NCBI RefSeq assembly: GCF_009372235.1
Contig: NZ_SULL01000006.1
Span: forward strand, 186,001-250,000
From: Dickeya oryzae
Lineage (GTDB): Bacteria; Pseudomonadota; Gammaproteobacteria; Enterobacterales; Enterobacteriaceae
DNA length: 64,000 nt
Direction: 5' to 3'
Position 1 is the first letter of the stretch; each line of letters opens with the position of its first letter. Made by a program: the position numbers and the translations under genes. The notes under the pieces are model-generated. The model was not told the DNA's origin and did not search any database. It worked only from the letters and a program-made list of their open reading frames with translations. Positions 8,909 through 16,675 of the stretch are shown in pieces.

Positions 8909-9712
8909 TTAATCAAAAATACCGCTACCCCCATCAAACACATCGCCAGCCCCACCAATATCTGTATTACGGGCAGCGCCGGTTTCTTTCAATGCCTCCC
9001 AGAATTTATCGTCATTTACTAATCTAGTGAGAGGCTCCCATTGCAATCCGATACCAGTCCCTTTCCCACGCTGAAACAAGCCAAACCAGTTAATAGACTC
9101 TCCCTCTGCAACCGGTGCCAATACAACAAATGTATTCTCAGACTTTTCATCTGGCGCCCCCATTTTTGCACACCACTCCTTAAGTTTTTCCATTGGTAAC
9201 AATCCGCCATCTTTACCGTGTAACACTCCTGCATATAAAAAAGTAGGTTTTGGCTTACACTTCAAGAAATAGTTTGAAGTCATATTTTTGCCAGTGAGGT
9301 GGTTATTACTCCAGTCGTTATCGACACGGATATTATTTTTCTCATCGACTACAGCAAACGGATCTAACCCCAGCAGAAAGTAGTTTTCTACCTTAAAGAC
9401 TTTATTATCACTCTTTTCAAACTTGACAGGAAATGCCAGGTCACAGCCTGTTTCCTGCTTTGGTTCAAACGCACAGGGCTGAGAATCGTTTAAGTCCGAA
9501 GGTTTCTCTGGAGCGTTGAAATCACACCGATAATGAATATCAAAGTATAGCTCTTTATTAATTTCCCTAGTTATCTCTGGCAATGAAATATCCGGGCAAA
9601 AACCCAATACCTCCAGCAACTTCGGCAAATATTTCATTGATACCGCTTCGGCATCGGAATGTTCATCCCTTACCCAAATCTTACCATCAAAATAAACCCC
9701 TTTAATGTGCAT
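8909..9712 (-). CDS. Unknown protein, long paralogue of 8227-8658
   Basis: 267 residues, soluble and acidic, no signal peptide. I do not recognise a family. The N-terminal half (to about residue 130) matches the neighbouring 143-residue protein. The C-terminal half (FLYAGVLHGKDGGLLPMEKL, WFGLFQRGKGTGIGLQWEPL) has no match in the window. The C-terminus is glycine-rich (DIGGAGDVFDGGSGIFD). I chose the start MHIKGVYFDG at 9712 because GGGAG lies 7 bases before it; the ATG six bases upstream is too close to that site. The gene is more AT-rich than its neighbour. The tandem arrangement recalls effector-immunity or polymorphic-toxin loci, but nothing in the sequence proves this. Confidence 0.65.
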   Translation of the reverse strand: MHIKGVYFDGKIWVRDEHSDAEAVSMKYLPKLLEVLGFCPDISLPEITREINKELYFDIHYRCDFNAPEKPSDLNDSQPCAFEPKQETGCDLAFPVKFEKSDNKVFKVENYFLLGLDPFAVVDEKNNIRVDNDWSNNHLTGKNMTSNYFLKCKPKPTFLYAGVLHGKDGGLLPMEKLKEWCAKMGAPDEKSENTFVVLAPVAEGESINWFGLFQRGKGTGIGLQWEPLTRLVNDDKFWEALKETGAARNTDIGGAGDVFDGGSGIFD

Positions 9713-9778
9713 GTTCATTCTCCCGTATGTGGTGTAGAGATACAGACCATAATCCGATACAGTCAAATACCCTCGGTC

Positions 9779-9813
9779 GCAAATAGGGAAAAACGGGTGG
9801 AAAATGGGGAGTT
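9779..9813. repeat. 35-base conserved block upstream of the second paralogue
   Basis: Second copy of the block at 8721-8755, differing at two positions near its end (GAAAATGGGGAGTT against GGGAATGGGGAGTT when aligned). It is at the same distance upstream of its gene, supporting duplication of the complete transcription unit. Confidence 0.8.
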
Positions 9814-9943
9814 AGGTGAGCGCCACTACACAGCAAAAAAGACATAAATATTGCGCACATAACAGAATTCCAGTACGCTTCAACTTCTCTGTCGGTGCAC
9901 CGTACACACAATAGTTACCATAACGGCATAGCCAGTATTCCTG

Positions 9944-10261
9944 ATGATGAAATCCATACGTGAATTGACGATAAAAGATATTACTCATCTCATTTTTTCC
10001 ATGCGCATGTTGTTCATAATAGCTGTTAATGCTGTCATACTCGCCATCGGATATTATTTACTCTGGTCTGCCGCCATCAGCCAGAATACCATTCTGGTCA
10101 CAGATTTACCGAAAGAAAGCATCGCATTAAAGGTTGCTCTGGTCGCGGGTATCAGCATTACCTTTATAGTCAATTTTTTTCGCCCAGCTAAAGGGATTAT
10201 CGAGAAACTCAAACAATGGAGTCTTTTTTTACGTTCAGCGCCGCTTTCGGATTCGCATTAG
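9944..10261 (+). CDS. Small unknown membrane protein, two hydrophobic segments
   Basis: 105 residues with a basic N-terminus. Two predicted membrane helices lie around residues 22-42 (LFIIAVNAVILAIGYYLL) and 62-81 (ALKVALVAGISITFIVNFF). Two adjacent ATG codons (9944, 9947) could start it and neither has a strong Shine-Dalgarno. Its last 46 bases overlap the next frame (10216-10548), whose N-terminus looks like a third membrane helix. The two may therefore be one three-helix protein split by a frameshift, or two coupled proteins. Function unknown. The divergent neighbour is the paralogue pair at 8227-9712. Confidence 0.5.
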   Translation: MMKSIRELTIKDITHLIFSMRMLFIIAVNAVILAIGYYLLWSAAISQNTILVTDLPKESIALKVALVAGISITFIVNFFRPAKGIIEKLKQWSLFLRSAPLSDSH

Positions 10262-10548
10262 CGATTAATATGTTTGAAGTGTATATCTATCTCTACCCGG
10301 AAAAAGTCATTGATTACGTCACCGACTATAAGGTTACTTTCCCCGGTCCATCTAATGGTAAACACCGCTGTGAAGCTGGCCTTTGGATAAAAGAGCAATA
10401 TACCGGGCGCTGGCTGGAATTGTGCTCATCAAAAGAACAACTCAAACTCGGTGAAAACCGCAGGCAGGGAATGGATGGCATGTATGTTGTCGCGCAAGTT
10501 AATCGCTACGGCAGCCATATTCAACATTATGAATTCGCATTTAAGTAA
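10216..10548 (+). CDS. Small unknown protein with N-terminal membrane segment, overlaps previous frame
   Basis: 110 residues. Residues 5-28 (FTFSAAFGFALAINMFEVYIYL) form a hydrophobic helix, followed by a soluble domain with two cysteines (HRCEAG, LELCSS). No convincing ribosome-binding site precedes the ATG, and it overlaps the upstream frame by 46 bases in another phase. This suggests translational coupling, programmed frameshifting or a frameshift mutation in an originally single gene. The family is not recognised. Confidence 0.45.
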   Translation: MESFFTFSAAFGFALAINMFEVYIYLYPEKVIDYVTDYKVTFPGPSNGKHRCEAGLWIKEQYTGRWLELCSSKEQLKLGENRRQGMDGMYVVAQVNRYGSHIQHYEFAFK

Positions 10549-10672
10549 CCGATGTTGACTATCCGTTGTTGCTTCAAAATTATTACGGCATGCTTATTTT
10601 TTCGCTATTTTTAGTATAACCATTTCTCAGATAATAGGATTGCGGATAACATGGCACCATGCTATCCGGTAT

Positions 10673-10803
10673 GTATATCCGTCATACTTCAAGTCGCAGG
10701 TGTGTTGGCTACGCTCGCTCACCCGGATCACTCACCTGAGTAAGCTCATCGGGATTCACTCGCTTACCGCCTTCCTGCAACTTGAATTATTTAGGGTATA
10801 TAC
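10673..10803. repeat. ERIC element (enterobacterial repetitive intergenic consensus)
   Basis: 131 bases with TATA-rich inverted ends (GTATATCC ... GGGTATATAC). The core halves AGTAAGCTCATCGGGATTCA and, on the other strand, GTGAGCGAGCGTAGCC match the classic ERIC primer sites. Arms TCATACTTCAAGT and ACTTGAATTA make it a long imperfect palindrome. It lies between the end of the membrane locus and the convergent hexapeptide gene, a usual place for ERIC sequences. Confidence 0.85.
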
Positions 10804-10804
10804 T

Positions 10805-11431
10805 CTATTTTTCTTTACTCTGAGTGGGATGATACGTTGACTGTAATTCCAACATCGATTCATCAAAAGCGCCTGCGCCATTAACCACTCGGCCCTTCCC
10901 TACCGTTAAATTTCTGGCCGTTCCGTATCCTTTGAGGAGTCCGCCTCGGTTATCTGGATTGGGTTCACGCCAACTTCCCCCGGCTAAGAGATGGCAACTA
11001 TCAACGGTGATCTGTCCAAGAATTTGGCTCCCGGATTCAAGCCGACAAGCACCGAATATTGATGCACCGCCCAAATAACGGCCATCGTTACCAATTTCTA
11101 TCATCGCCCCCGCTCGGTTCGCCTTAATCGTTACCCCACCTTCACCAAACTGATTTTCAGAACCAACGCAGACTGAACCCGCAGATGCCTCAATAACGGT
11201 ATTACTGTAAAAAATATTATTGTTGCTGACCTTCAGAATATGCCCACTCGGTGCAGAAAGAATGATATTCGAATAAAAGATATTACCCGTGCCAATCTCT
11301 GCATGCTTTGATATCAGAACAGAGAAGGGATCATAAATTACATTACCTTTCTCACACAATTCCACAAGCTGGTCTATGGTTAAAAAGCCATTCTGCAAGC
11401 GGATTCTGTCGAACATATCAAGATGACTCAT
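10805..11431 (-). CDS. Hexapeptide-repeat (left-handed beta-helix-like) protein
   Basis: 208 residues, no signal peptide. The middle part has repeating short strands rich in I/V, N and G (IGTGNIFYSNIILSAPSG, NNNIFYSNTVIEASAGS, IEIGNDGRYLGGASIFGA), typical of a parallel beta-helix as in hexapeptide acyltransferases or bactofilin-like proteins. No acetyl-CoA site or catalytic His can be assigned. The start at 11431 (MSHLDMFDRI) was preferred over the ATG 18 bases upstream because AAGGGA precedes it at good spacing. It stands alone beside the ERIC element. Function unknown. Confidence 0.65.
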   Translation of the reverse strand: MSHLDMFDRIRLQNGFLTIDQLVELCEKGNVIYDPFSVLISKHAEIGTGNIFYSNIILSAPSGHILKVSNNNIFYSNTVIEASAGSVCVGSENQFGEGGVTIKANRAGAMIEIGNDGRYLGGASIFGACRLESGSQILGQITVDSCHLLAGGSWREPNPDNRGGLLKGYGTARNLTVGKGRVVNGAGAFDESMLELQSTYHPTQSKEK

Positions 11432-11632
11432 ACCATTCCCTTTTCGCATTCAAAGAAGAACATAAATAAGGACACACCATCATTAAAAATGATGGAAATT
11501 AATAACCATTTAAATCCACCTCTCTCTAATAACAAAAAAGCAACAGAAGTGGAAGATAAAATCACGACATAAATTGCGGATAAAAATAAAATTAATTAAA
11601 AATTCATCATAAATTAATCCTTGTGAAATAAA

Positions 11633-11950
11633 ATGAATAATATGTTTTTACGTGAACCTTCACTTTGCGTTTCATCTTCTGTCATAAGGCCAGCAACCGC
11701 TTTCGGTCGCATGACCCGCAGGTTTTGCGAGCGCGATTCCAAAACGTGCCGCAACTCCACTGTAAATCCATCCAGCCTCTTTTACCCGATTAGCGGCTGG
11801 CATAGAGTGTCTGTGCTGCGGCAACATCCGCAGCCGGGCGTGGAACCCCGAATATCTGGAACTGGAAAACACTTTGTTTTTTCAGGGGCTGCGTGCACAC
11901 TCTTTATCCGTGGCTCAGGCAGGGCAACCGCAAGGTTGGCCGGTCGCTAG
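11633..11950 (+). CDS. Icd-like frame of a relic P4-type immunity region
   Basis: 105 codons. The N-terminal part (MNNMFLREPSLCVSSS, FGRMTRRFCERDSKTC) resembles the short Icd-like (host division inhibitor-like) frames that I recall annotated in P4-type satellite immunity regions of enterobacteria. The 3' end runs through the C4-type antisense RNA at 11910-11979. Whether the peptide is made is doubtful: such frames often accompany the regulatory RNA, and no clear ribosome-binding site is visible. The stretch 11432-11632 upstream is AT-rich and shows no gene. Confidence 0.4.
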   Translation: MNNMFLREPSLCVSSSVIRPATAFGRMTRRFCERDSKTCRNSTVNPSSLFYPISGWHRVSVLRQHPQPGVEPRISGTGKHFVFSGAACTLFIRGSGRATARLAGR

Positions 11951-11979
11951 ATCCGGTGTTCCAACCCTGTCTGGGCCAC
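11910..11979 (+). ncRNA. C4 / P4 CI-type antisense immunity RNA (copy 1)
   Basis: About 70 bases closed by GTGGC / GCCAC, then CAGGCAGGG pairing with CCCTGTCTG (one G-U), and an inner hairpin CAACC-GCAA-GGTTG followed by GCCGGT. It aligns with the structure at 29006-29084 on the other strand. There the inner stem is CTTCC-GCAA-GGAAG and the outer stem CGTGCG/CGCACG, so paired positions change together while pairing is kept. In phages P1, P7 and P4 such RNAs (C4, CI) are processed from a leader and silence the downstream replication or anti-repressor message. Here only a small gene (12041-12379) follows. Confidence 0.7.
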
Positions 11980-12040
11980 AACTTTAGCTTGGAACCTGAA
12001 GGTGTGGCGACATAAACATCTAGCAATGGAAGACTTAATC

Positions 12041-12379
12041 ATGACGGACAACCACATCACTCCCACTGACAGTAGTATCACCCTTTTCCGCGAGCTGATC
12101 GCCAGCCTGCCGCTCCATCAGCTTGATGAGGCCCAGCTTTGTGACCTTGGCGCTATCGCTGCGGAATCCGTTTCCGGGTTGTGCCACGGGCTGAGTGAAC
12201 TTGGCGACCGGCTGCAAGACGGGGCTGACATCAGCCCCGAACAGCGTTACCAGTTGGGTGCCAGCCTGAATGCCGCCGCGCACCTGATCCCGGCACTGCT
12301 GGAAATCTGTGAACAGGCGGAACGCCACGCCCACGCGGTGCCGCTGGCAAAAGAACCGGTCCCGCTCTACGCGGTGTAA
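12041..12379 (+). CDS. Small unknown protein downstream of the C4-type RNA
   Basis: 112 residues, soluble and helical, Leu/Ala-rich (ITLFRELIASLPLHQLDEAQ, LGASLNAAAHLIPALLEICE). I do not recognise a named family. Proteins of this kind sit just after the immunity leader in P4-like remnants, and that context is what links it to mobile DNA. The start was chosen at the ATG at 12041, with GGAAGA upstream, over the ATG at 12002, which falls in the leader. No phage replication gene follows, so the element appears to be a remnant. Confidence 0.6.
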   Translation: MTDNHITPTDSSITLFRELIASLPLHQLDEAQLCDLGAIAAESVSGLCHGLSELGDRLQDGADISPEQRYQLGASLNAAAHLIPALLEICEQAERHAHAVPLAKEPVPLYAV

Positions 12380-12575
12380 CGGCATGTCACGCGTAACGTT
12401 GCAGCGCGTCTGCTGCCCTGCGTGATGTAACGGCTCTGGCATCCAACAAGCGCCATGCCGGGCCGTTTACCTTAATCGCTTACTCTGATACAGCGGTGCA
12501 TCGGAACATCACCGCTGTTATTGGCAGGGCACATAACGGGTTGCGAGCTGTTGTTTGGGGTTATCAGGCGGCCAT

Positions 12576-13430
12576 TCAAGCCATATCCCCATCAAACTTA
12601 CCGGCGTGGTAATCCGCTATCGCTTGCTGGATCTCTTCACGCGTGTTCATCACGAACGGCCCGTAAGAGACGACAGGTTCCTCTATCGGCTCCGCATACC
12701 CAAACAGCAGCACCGCCTCTTCTGTCGCGTTGATGGCAACGGCGTCACCATCATCATGCATTTCCACCAAATTCCACGGTGAAACCGGGGTTCCGGCGAT
12801 GTTCACCGCACCGCGCACCACGTATAAGAACACGTTGTTTCCCTGTGGTGCAGGTAACACGACCTCCGCCCCCGCATTCAAGTGCACCACCGACATAAAC
12901 ACCCCCGTCAGCGAGGGGATAGGGCCGGTCACCCCGGCATACACCCCGGAAATCAACTGCATATCCCCCTGCCCTGATGCCAGCGGCACACGGGGAATAT
13001 CATCCCGTTGCAGCCCGATATAACGGGGTGAGGTCATTTTCAGGCGAGCGGGCAAATTCACCCACAGTTGCAGGATCTCCATCGCTCCGCCCTGACGTTT
13101 GAAGTCATCCGGCGACAGTTCAGAGTGAACCAGCCCGGAACCTGCCGTCATCCACTGCACGCCACCCGCGTTGATAATGCTTTCATGCCCACCGCTGTCA
13201 CGGTGCGCCAGGCACCCTTCCAGAATAAAGGTGACGGTTTCAAACCCACGGTGAGGATGTGGCCCGAACGGTAACCCCTGGTTATTGGGGGAATACACTT
13301 GTGGGCCGTGGTGATTCAAAAACAAAAAAGGATCCACCTGCGGTACGCCCGGGCCGGGCACCGGACGGCGGGTTATCAGGTCGGCGATGTCATCCCGATA
13401 GGCCGCATGACAGGCTGAGACAGTACGCAT
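12576..13430 (-). CDS. Pirin-family bicupin protein
   Basis: 284 residues, cytoplasmic. The N-terminal cupin carries the pirin metal site, GPHPHRGFET (two His) and GSGLVHSE (His and Glu). The C-terminal pirin domain runs from about residue 160 to 265 (GNNVFLYVVRGAVNIAG). Bacterial pirins of this kind are metal-dependent oxygenases (quercetinase-like) or redox-responsive regulators; the substrate is unknown. The start MRTVSACH at 13430 is behind AGAGGAAATT. It stands alone, flanked by P4-type remnants and a broken methyltransferase. Confidence 0.88.
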   Translation of the reverse strand: MRTVSACHAAYRDDIADLITRRPVPGPGVPQVDPFLFLNHHGPQVYSPNNQGLPFGPHPHRGFETVTFILEGCLAHRDSGGHESIINAGGVQWMTAGSGLVHSELSPDDFKRQGGAMEILQLWVNLPARLKMTSPRYIGLQRDDIPRVPLASGQGDMQLISGVYAGVTGPIPSLTGVFMSVVHLNAGAEVVLPAPQGNNVFLYVVRGAVNIAGTPVSPWNLVEMHDDGDAVAINATEEAVLLFGYAEPIEEPVVSYGPFVMNTREEIQQAIADYHAGKFDGDMA

Positions 13431-13714
13431 AATTTCCTCTCTACATTGATTCGATAATGGCAACGCTCCCCAGTGGGCCGCAACATGGCAGGGTGAGCGA
13501 CAACACCGCACCGGGTAACCTTACCTGAAATCACATTTTTGTGCTGTGGACGCCTTTTTTAACCATCCGCAGAGGTTAGCGTTTAGGGCGTAACCCCCTT
13601 CCCACTCTACCGAGTCAGACCGAGGCGTTGATGCTGGAGAATGTCATCATCCGATAATCAGCCTACCGGCCATTGCAGGCTCGGCTGATTATCGCAGTGC
13701 TAATAGGTAATATT

Positions 13715-13873
13715 ATGTCTATAACGACGCCATTAACTACTCCGTTTACTGATAGCTATGACAGCGCTTTTCTTCTGGACACCATGATGGGGCCAAATGC
13801 CATGCGCATTACGGAAGAAATGGCCGCACAGCTCCCCATCACGCCTGGCTCTGTTTGCCATTACAGCCCCTGA
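13715..13873 (+). pseudogene. N-terminal fragment of a class I SAM-dependent methyltransferase
   Basis: 52 codons ending in a premature stop. The readable part (DSAFLLDTMMGPNAMRITEE, then LPITPG) matches the N-terminus of small methyltransferases in which the SAM-binding motif (VLDLGCG) follows directly after the PG. Here the sequence turns into an unrelated tail (SVCHYSP) and the SAM site is missing. The 3' part was probably lost by deletion, leaving the neighbouring diguanylate cyclase gene only 16 bases away. Confidence 0.65.
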
Positions 13874-13889
13874 TTTTTCAGCCGGTTAT

Positions 13890-15365
13890 TCACTCGGCCA
13901 TCACCGCCTGATCACGCCCCTGACGCTTTGCCTGATACAGCGCCTTGTCGGCGCGTTGTACCAGATGGTCGATGCTTTCACCGGGATTAGATTCCGCAAC
14001 ACCGCAACTGATGGTCAGGTTAATCACCTGATGGCGATGCGACACCAGCGCAAAGTGAACGGCCTGACGAATCTTCTCGGCGACGCGATGAGCCTGATGC
14101 AGCGAACAATCGCCCAGCAGCAGCACGAACTCTTCGCCCCCCCAGCGGCAGGCGGAATCTGTTTTACGAATCGCCCGCTGGATCAATCGTGCAGTTCTCA
14201 CCAACACCCGATCACCGATGTGATGCCCGTACTGATCGTTGATTTTCTTAAAAAAATCTAGGTCGATCAGAATGATCGAGAACGTACGTTGCTGCGCCGA
14301 TTGTTTCATCCGCAGGGTCCGAAAAATGTATTCGAACGCTTGTCGGTTCATCAGGCCGGTCAGTTTATCGGTGGTGGCCATCAGCTCAAGCCGCCGCTGG
14401 TATGTCCCAATAGTCAGCCAGATCAGCAACAACATGGCGATGCTGGCCGTAATACTGATGCCGGTATTTTTCAGCAACATGAGCCACAACTGCCTGTCGT
14501 GCGGCCCGCTGTTCTGCTCCACCATCAACTTCCAGCCGAACTCCGGAATCACGCGGGTATTCAAAAAGATATTTTCGCCATTCAACGAGTAGCGATAGCT
14601 GCCGCCGGGCGAGGTCAGCACCTGAGTTGCCAGCGACTGCAACCCTAGCTGTTGGTGAATATTCGATGCACGATGAAACGCCTGACCGTGCAACATCACA
14701 TCGCCGTTTTCATCAATAAGGTAGATGGTGCGGTTATAGCGCTGTTCGTAGGTTTCAATCAGTTGGGTAACCCGCTGCACCGGCAAACCCACGCCAGTCA
14801 CCCCAATAAAGTTACCGCTATAATCGAATACCTTATAATTGATAAAAATATCCATCCGGGTGCGATTTTCCGGATCGACACCGATCTCAATATCGTAAGG
14901 GTCGCCATCCTTTTCATCCCTGATATCAAAAAACCACTTATCTTCAGGAGAGGTTTCTAAAAGCGTATGACTTATCTTCTCCGGGTCGTAATAGCGGTGG
15001 GTATTATTGGAAACGAAAAAGGACACCACCGTATTAAAACGCCGATCGATCTCCCGAAGATAGCGAGTCATCGCCTGCGGATCCGTTTCATTGGACAGCA
15101 CCCAGTCTTTCACGAAGGTGTCGTGCGCCATCAGCGATGAAATAAAAATGGGATTAAGCAGGTCGCGCTGAATTTCGGAATAGACATTGTCGCTGGTCAG
15201 CGGCAGCGAGCTTTCTGAAATTTCATCGAACAGCGAATGGCGCGCCACCTGATAACTGCTCCAGCTGATCACCAAAAATGCACTCAGCAACATGCAGGAA
15301 AACAGGATCGCCGCCCGTTTTTTGTTCATCCAATAGGTCTGGGAAGTGTGAGAAGGAGACAACAC
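13890..15365 (-). CDS. Membrane-bound diguanylate cyclase (Cache-like sensor + GGDEF)
   Basis: Makes cyclic di-GMP from GTP. Two membrane helices (FSCMLLSAFLVISWSSYQVA and, before the catalytic part, LLKNTGISITASIAMLLLIW) flank a periplasmic Cache-type sensor of about 270 residues. The GGDEF domain is intact: an active-site GGEEF, and five residues before it RKTD, a product-inhibition I-site (RxxD). No EAL domain is present. An ATG at 15329 has no ribosome-binding site. AGAGG lies just before in-frame GTG (15365) and TTG (15362) codons, so I placed the start there, giving about 491 residues. The signal sensed is unknown, and it shows no operon partner. Confidence 0.88.
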   Translation of the reverse strand: MLSPSHTSQTYWMNKKRAAILFSCMLLSAFLVISWSSYQVARHSLFDEISESSLPLTSDNVYSEIQRDLLNPIFISSLMAHDTFVKDWVLSNETDPQAMTRYLREIDRRFNTVVSFFVSNNTHRYYDPEKISHTLLETSPEDKWFFDIRDEKDGDPYDIEIGVDPENRTRMDIFINYKVFDYSGNFIGVTGVGLPVQRVTQLIETYEQRYNRTIYLIDENGDVMLHGQAFHRASNIHQQLGLQSLATQVLTSPGGSYRYSLNGENIFLNTRVIPEFGWKLMVEQNSGPHDRQLWLMLLKNTGISITASIAMLLLIWLTIGTYQRRLELMATTDKLTGLMNRQAFEYIFRTLRMKQSAQQRTFSIILIDLDFFKKINDQYGHHIGDRVLVRTARLIQRAIRKTDSACRWGGEEFVLLLGDCSLHQAHRVAEKIRQAVHFALVSHRHQVINLTISCGVAESNPGESIDHLVQRADKALYQAKRQGRDQAVMAE

Positions 15366-15578
15366 GGTTCCTCTGGCTAACGCCCGCCGGCCCATCGCCG
15401 GAAGCTACGAATACAAAATGCCGACATGGTAATGAAGTTAGTCCATAACACAAACCACTGCATGCTCTCTGCGGGGATTTTTGGTGGGGTTGGCCAGATT
15501 GCTTCGCGGCAGACATTCTTGACGGTACCGGTATTTTAGCGCTGTATTCTTCCTAGAATTTTGGCACATGTTGCATAC

Positions 15579-16619
15579 TCATGGTGCATCCTTAGTTTTT
15601 GGATTGGCTTGCCACTGTAATAGCTCAGTGATATCTCGCTCACCCTCAGCTTCTTTTAAACGACGCTGTTGCTCGGCGAACTGTTCATATTCAGCCTGAG
15701 CCTTATCATCCGCCATTTTCTTGCTGATCGTACCAGCACCTTTTAATACATCACGATCGTTGAATTGCAGGAATTGATCTAATTTTTCCTGCCAGTCGCG
15801 TAAAAATATCTGCTGACGACGTCTGGCCTGATCCTCAGCAAAATCCAACCACATATTGACCACGCGGTTCAGTTCATCAACTTCGCTTTGACTGAGATAA
15901 TTTTTGGCGACGGTGACATCCCCTTTACGCACTTCGTCACCCTTGAAGCTGGTCAACCCCATATGCGGAAGACTGGCATCGGCGCGTTGGTGAATAAGTT
16001 CAGCCGCCGTTTTCCCGGTGCAAGCAAAATGCAGTTTATTCTGGATAGTCTGGAAAAAGAGCGTGGTCTCTTTCAGTGAGGGCTGATAATCCGCTGCAAG
16101 AGCAAAGATTTCCCGTACCCGTAAATAGACGCGCCGTTCGCTGGCACGAATATCACGGATGCGCTCCAGCATCTCACCAAAGTAATCGGGCACCACTGAG
16201 GGGCCGACCGGTGGATTTTTCAGCCGCTCATCATCCATCACAAAGCCTTTAATCAGGTATTCCTGCAAGGTTTGCGTGGCCCATTGACGGAACTGGATGC
16301 CTCGGGGTGAACGGACGCGGTAACCGACGGCCAGTACCAATGACAGATTAAAGTATTGAACCTGATAATTTTTTCCATCGCTGGCAGTTGTTCGGTAAAA
16401 CCGAACAACTGAATTTGCATCCAATTCACCGTCTTCAAAGATGTTTTTGATATGCTCGCTGATGGTCGCTTTGGCTTTACCATATAGCTCACCAATCATC
16501 GCTTGCGATAGCCATAACGTATCGCTTTCGAAACGGCACTCAATACGTATTTTGCCATCCTGACTGGTAAACATGATGAATTCACCGACTGGGGCCTGAG
16601 GTAAGTGTTTATCTGTCAT
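15579..16619 (-). CDS. RhuM-family protein next to hsdMSR
   Basis: 346 residues, RhuM family (named after a Salmonella pathogenicity-island gene). The conserved N-terminal domain is visible (RFESDTLWLSQAMIGELYG, then TISEHIKNIFEDGEL, then VLAVGYRVRSPRGIQFR), a likely DNA-binding fold. The C-terminal third is helical and charged (QEKLDQFLQFNDRD onward). RhuM genes are often found inside type I restriction-modification operons. This one follows hsdR by 56 bases on the same strand and is probably co-transcribed. The biochemical role is unknown. Confidence 0.85.
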   Translation of the reverse strand: MTDKHLPQAPVGEFIMFTSQDGKIRIECRFESDTLWLSQAMIGELYGKAKATISEHIKNIFEDGELDANSVVRFYRTTASDGKNYQVQYFNLSLVLAVGYRVRSPRGIQFRQWATQTLQEYLIKGFVMDDERLKNPPVGPSVVPDYFGEMLERIRDIRASERRVYLRVREIFALAADYQPSLKETTLFFQTIQNKLHFACTGKTAAELIHQRADASLPHMGLTSFKGDEVRKGDVTVAKNYLSQSEVDELNRVVNMWLDFAEDQARRRQQIFLRDWQEKLDQFLQFNDRDVLKGAGTISKKMADDKAQAEYEQFAEQQRRLKEAEGERDITELLQWQANPKTKDAP

Positions 16620-16675
16620 GGTGCCTCCGTTTTATGGTCCATAAGCCGAATGGTGATACTCGGTCAGTGAAAAAC

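Noticed and set aside
15555-15566. GAATTTTGG at the end of the RhuM side, similar to the sequence before the leuX 3' end, as possible outer attachment site of the hsd element
   Set aside because: Only nine bases match and the tRNA part itself (TGCCGAAGG) is absent. Too weak to call.
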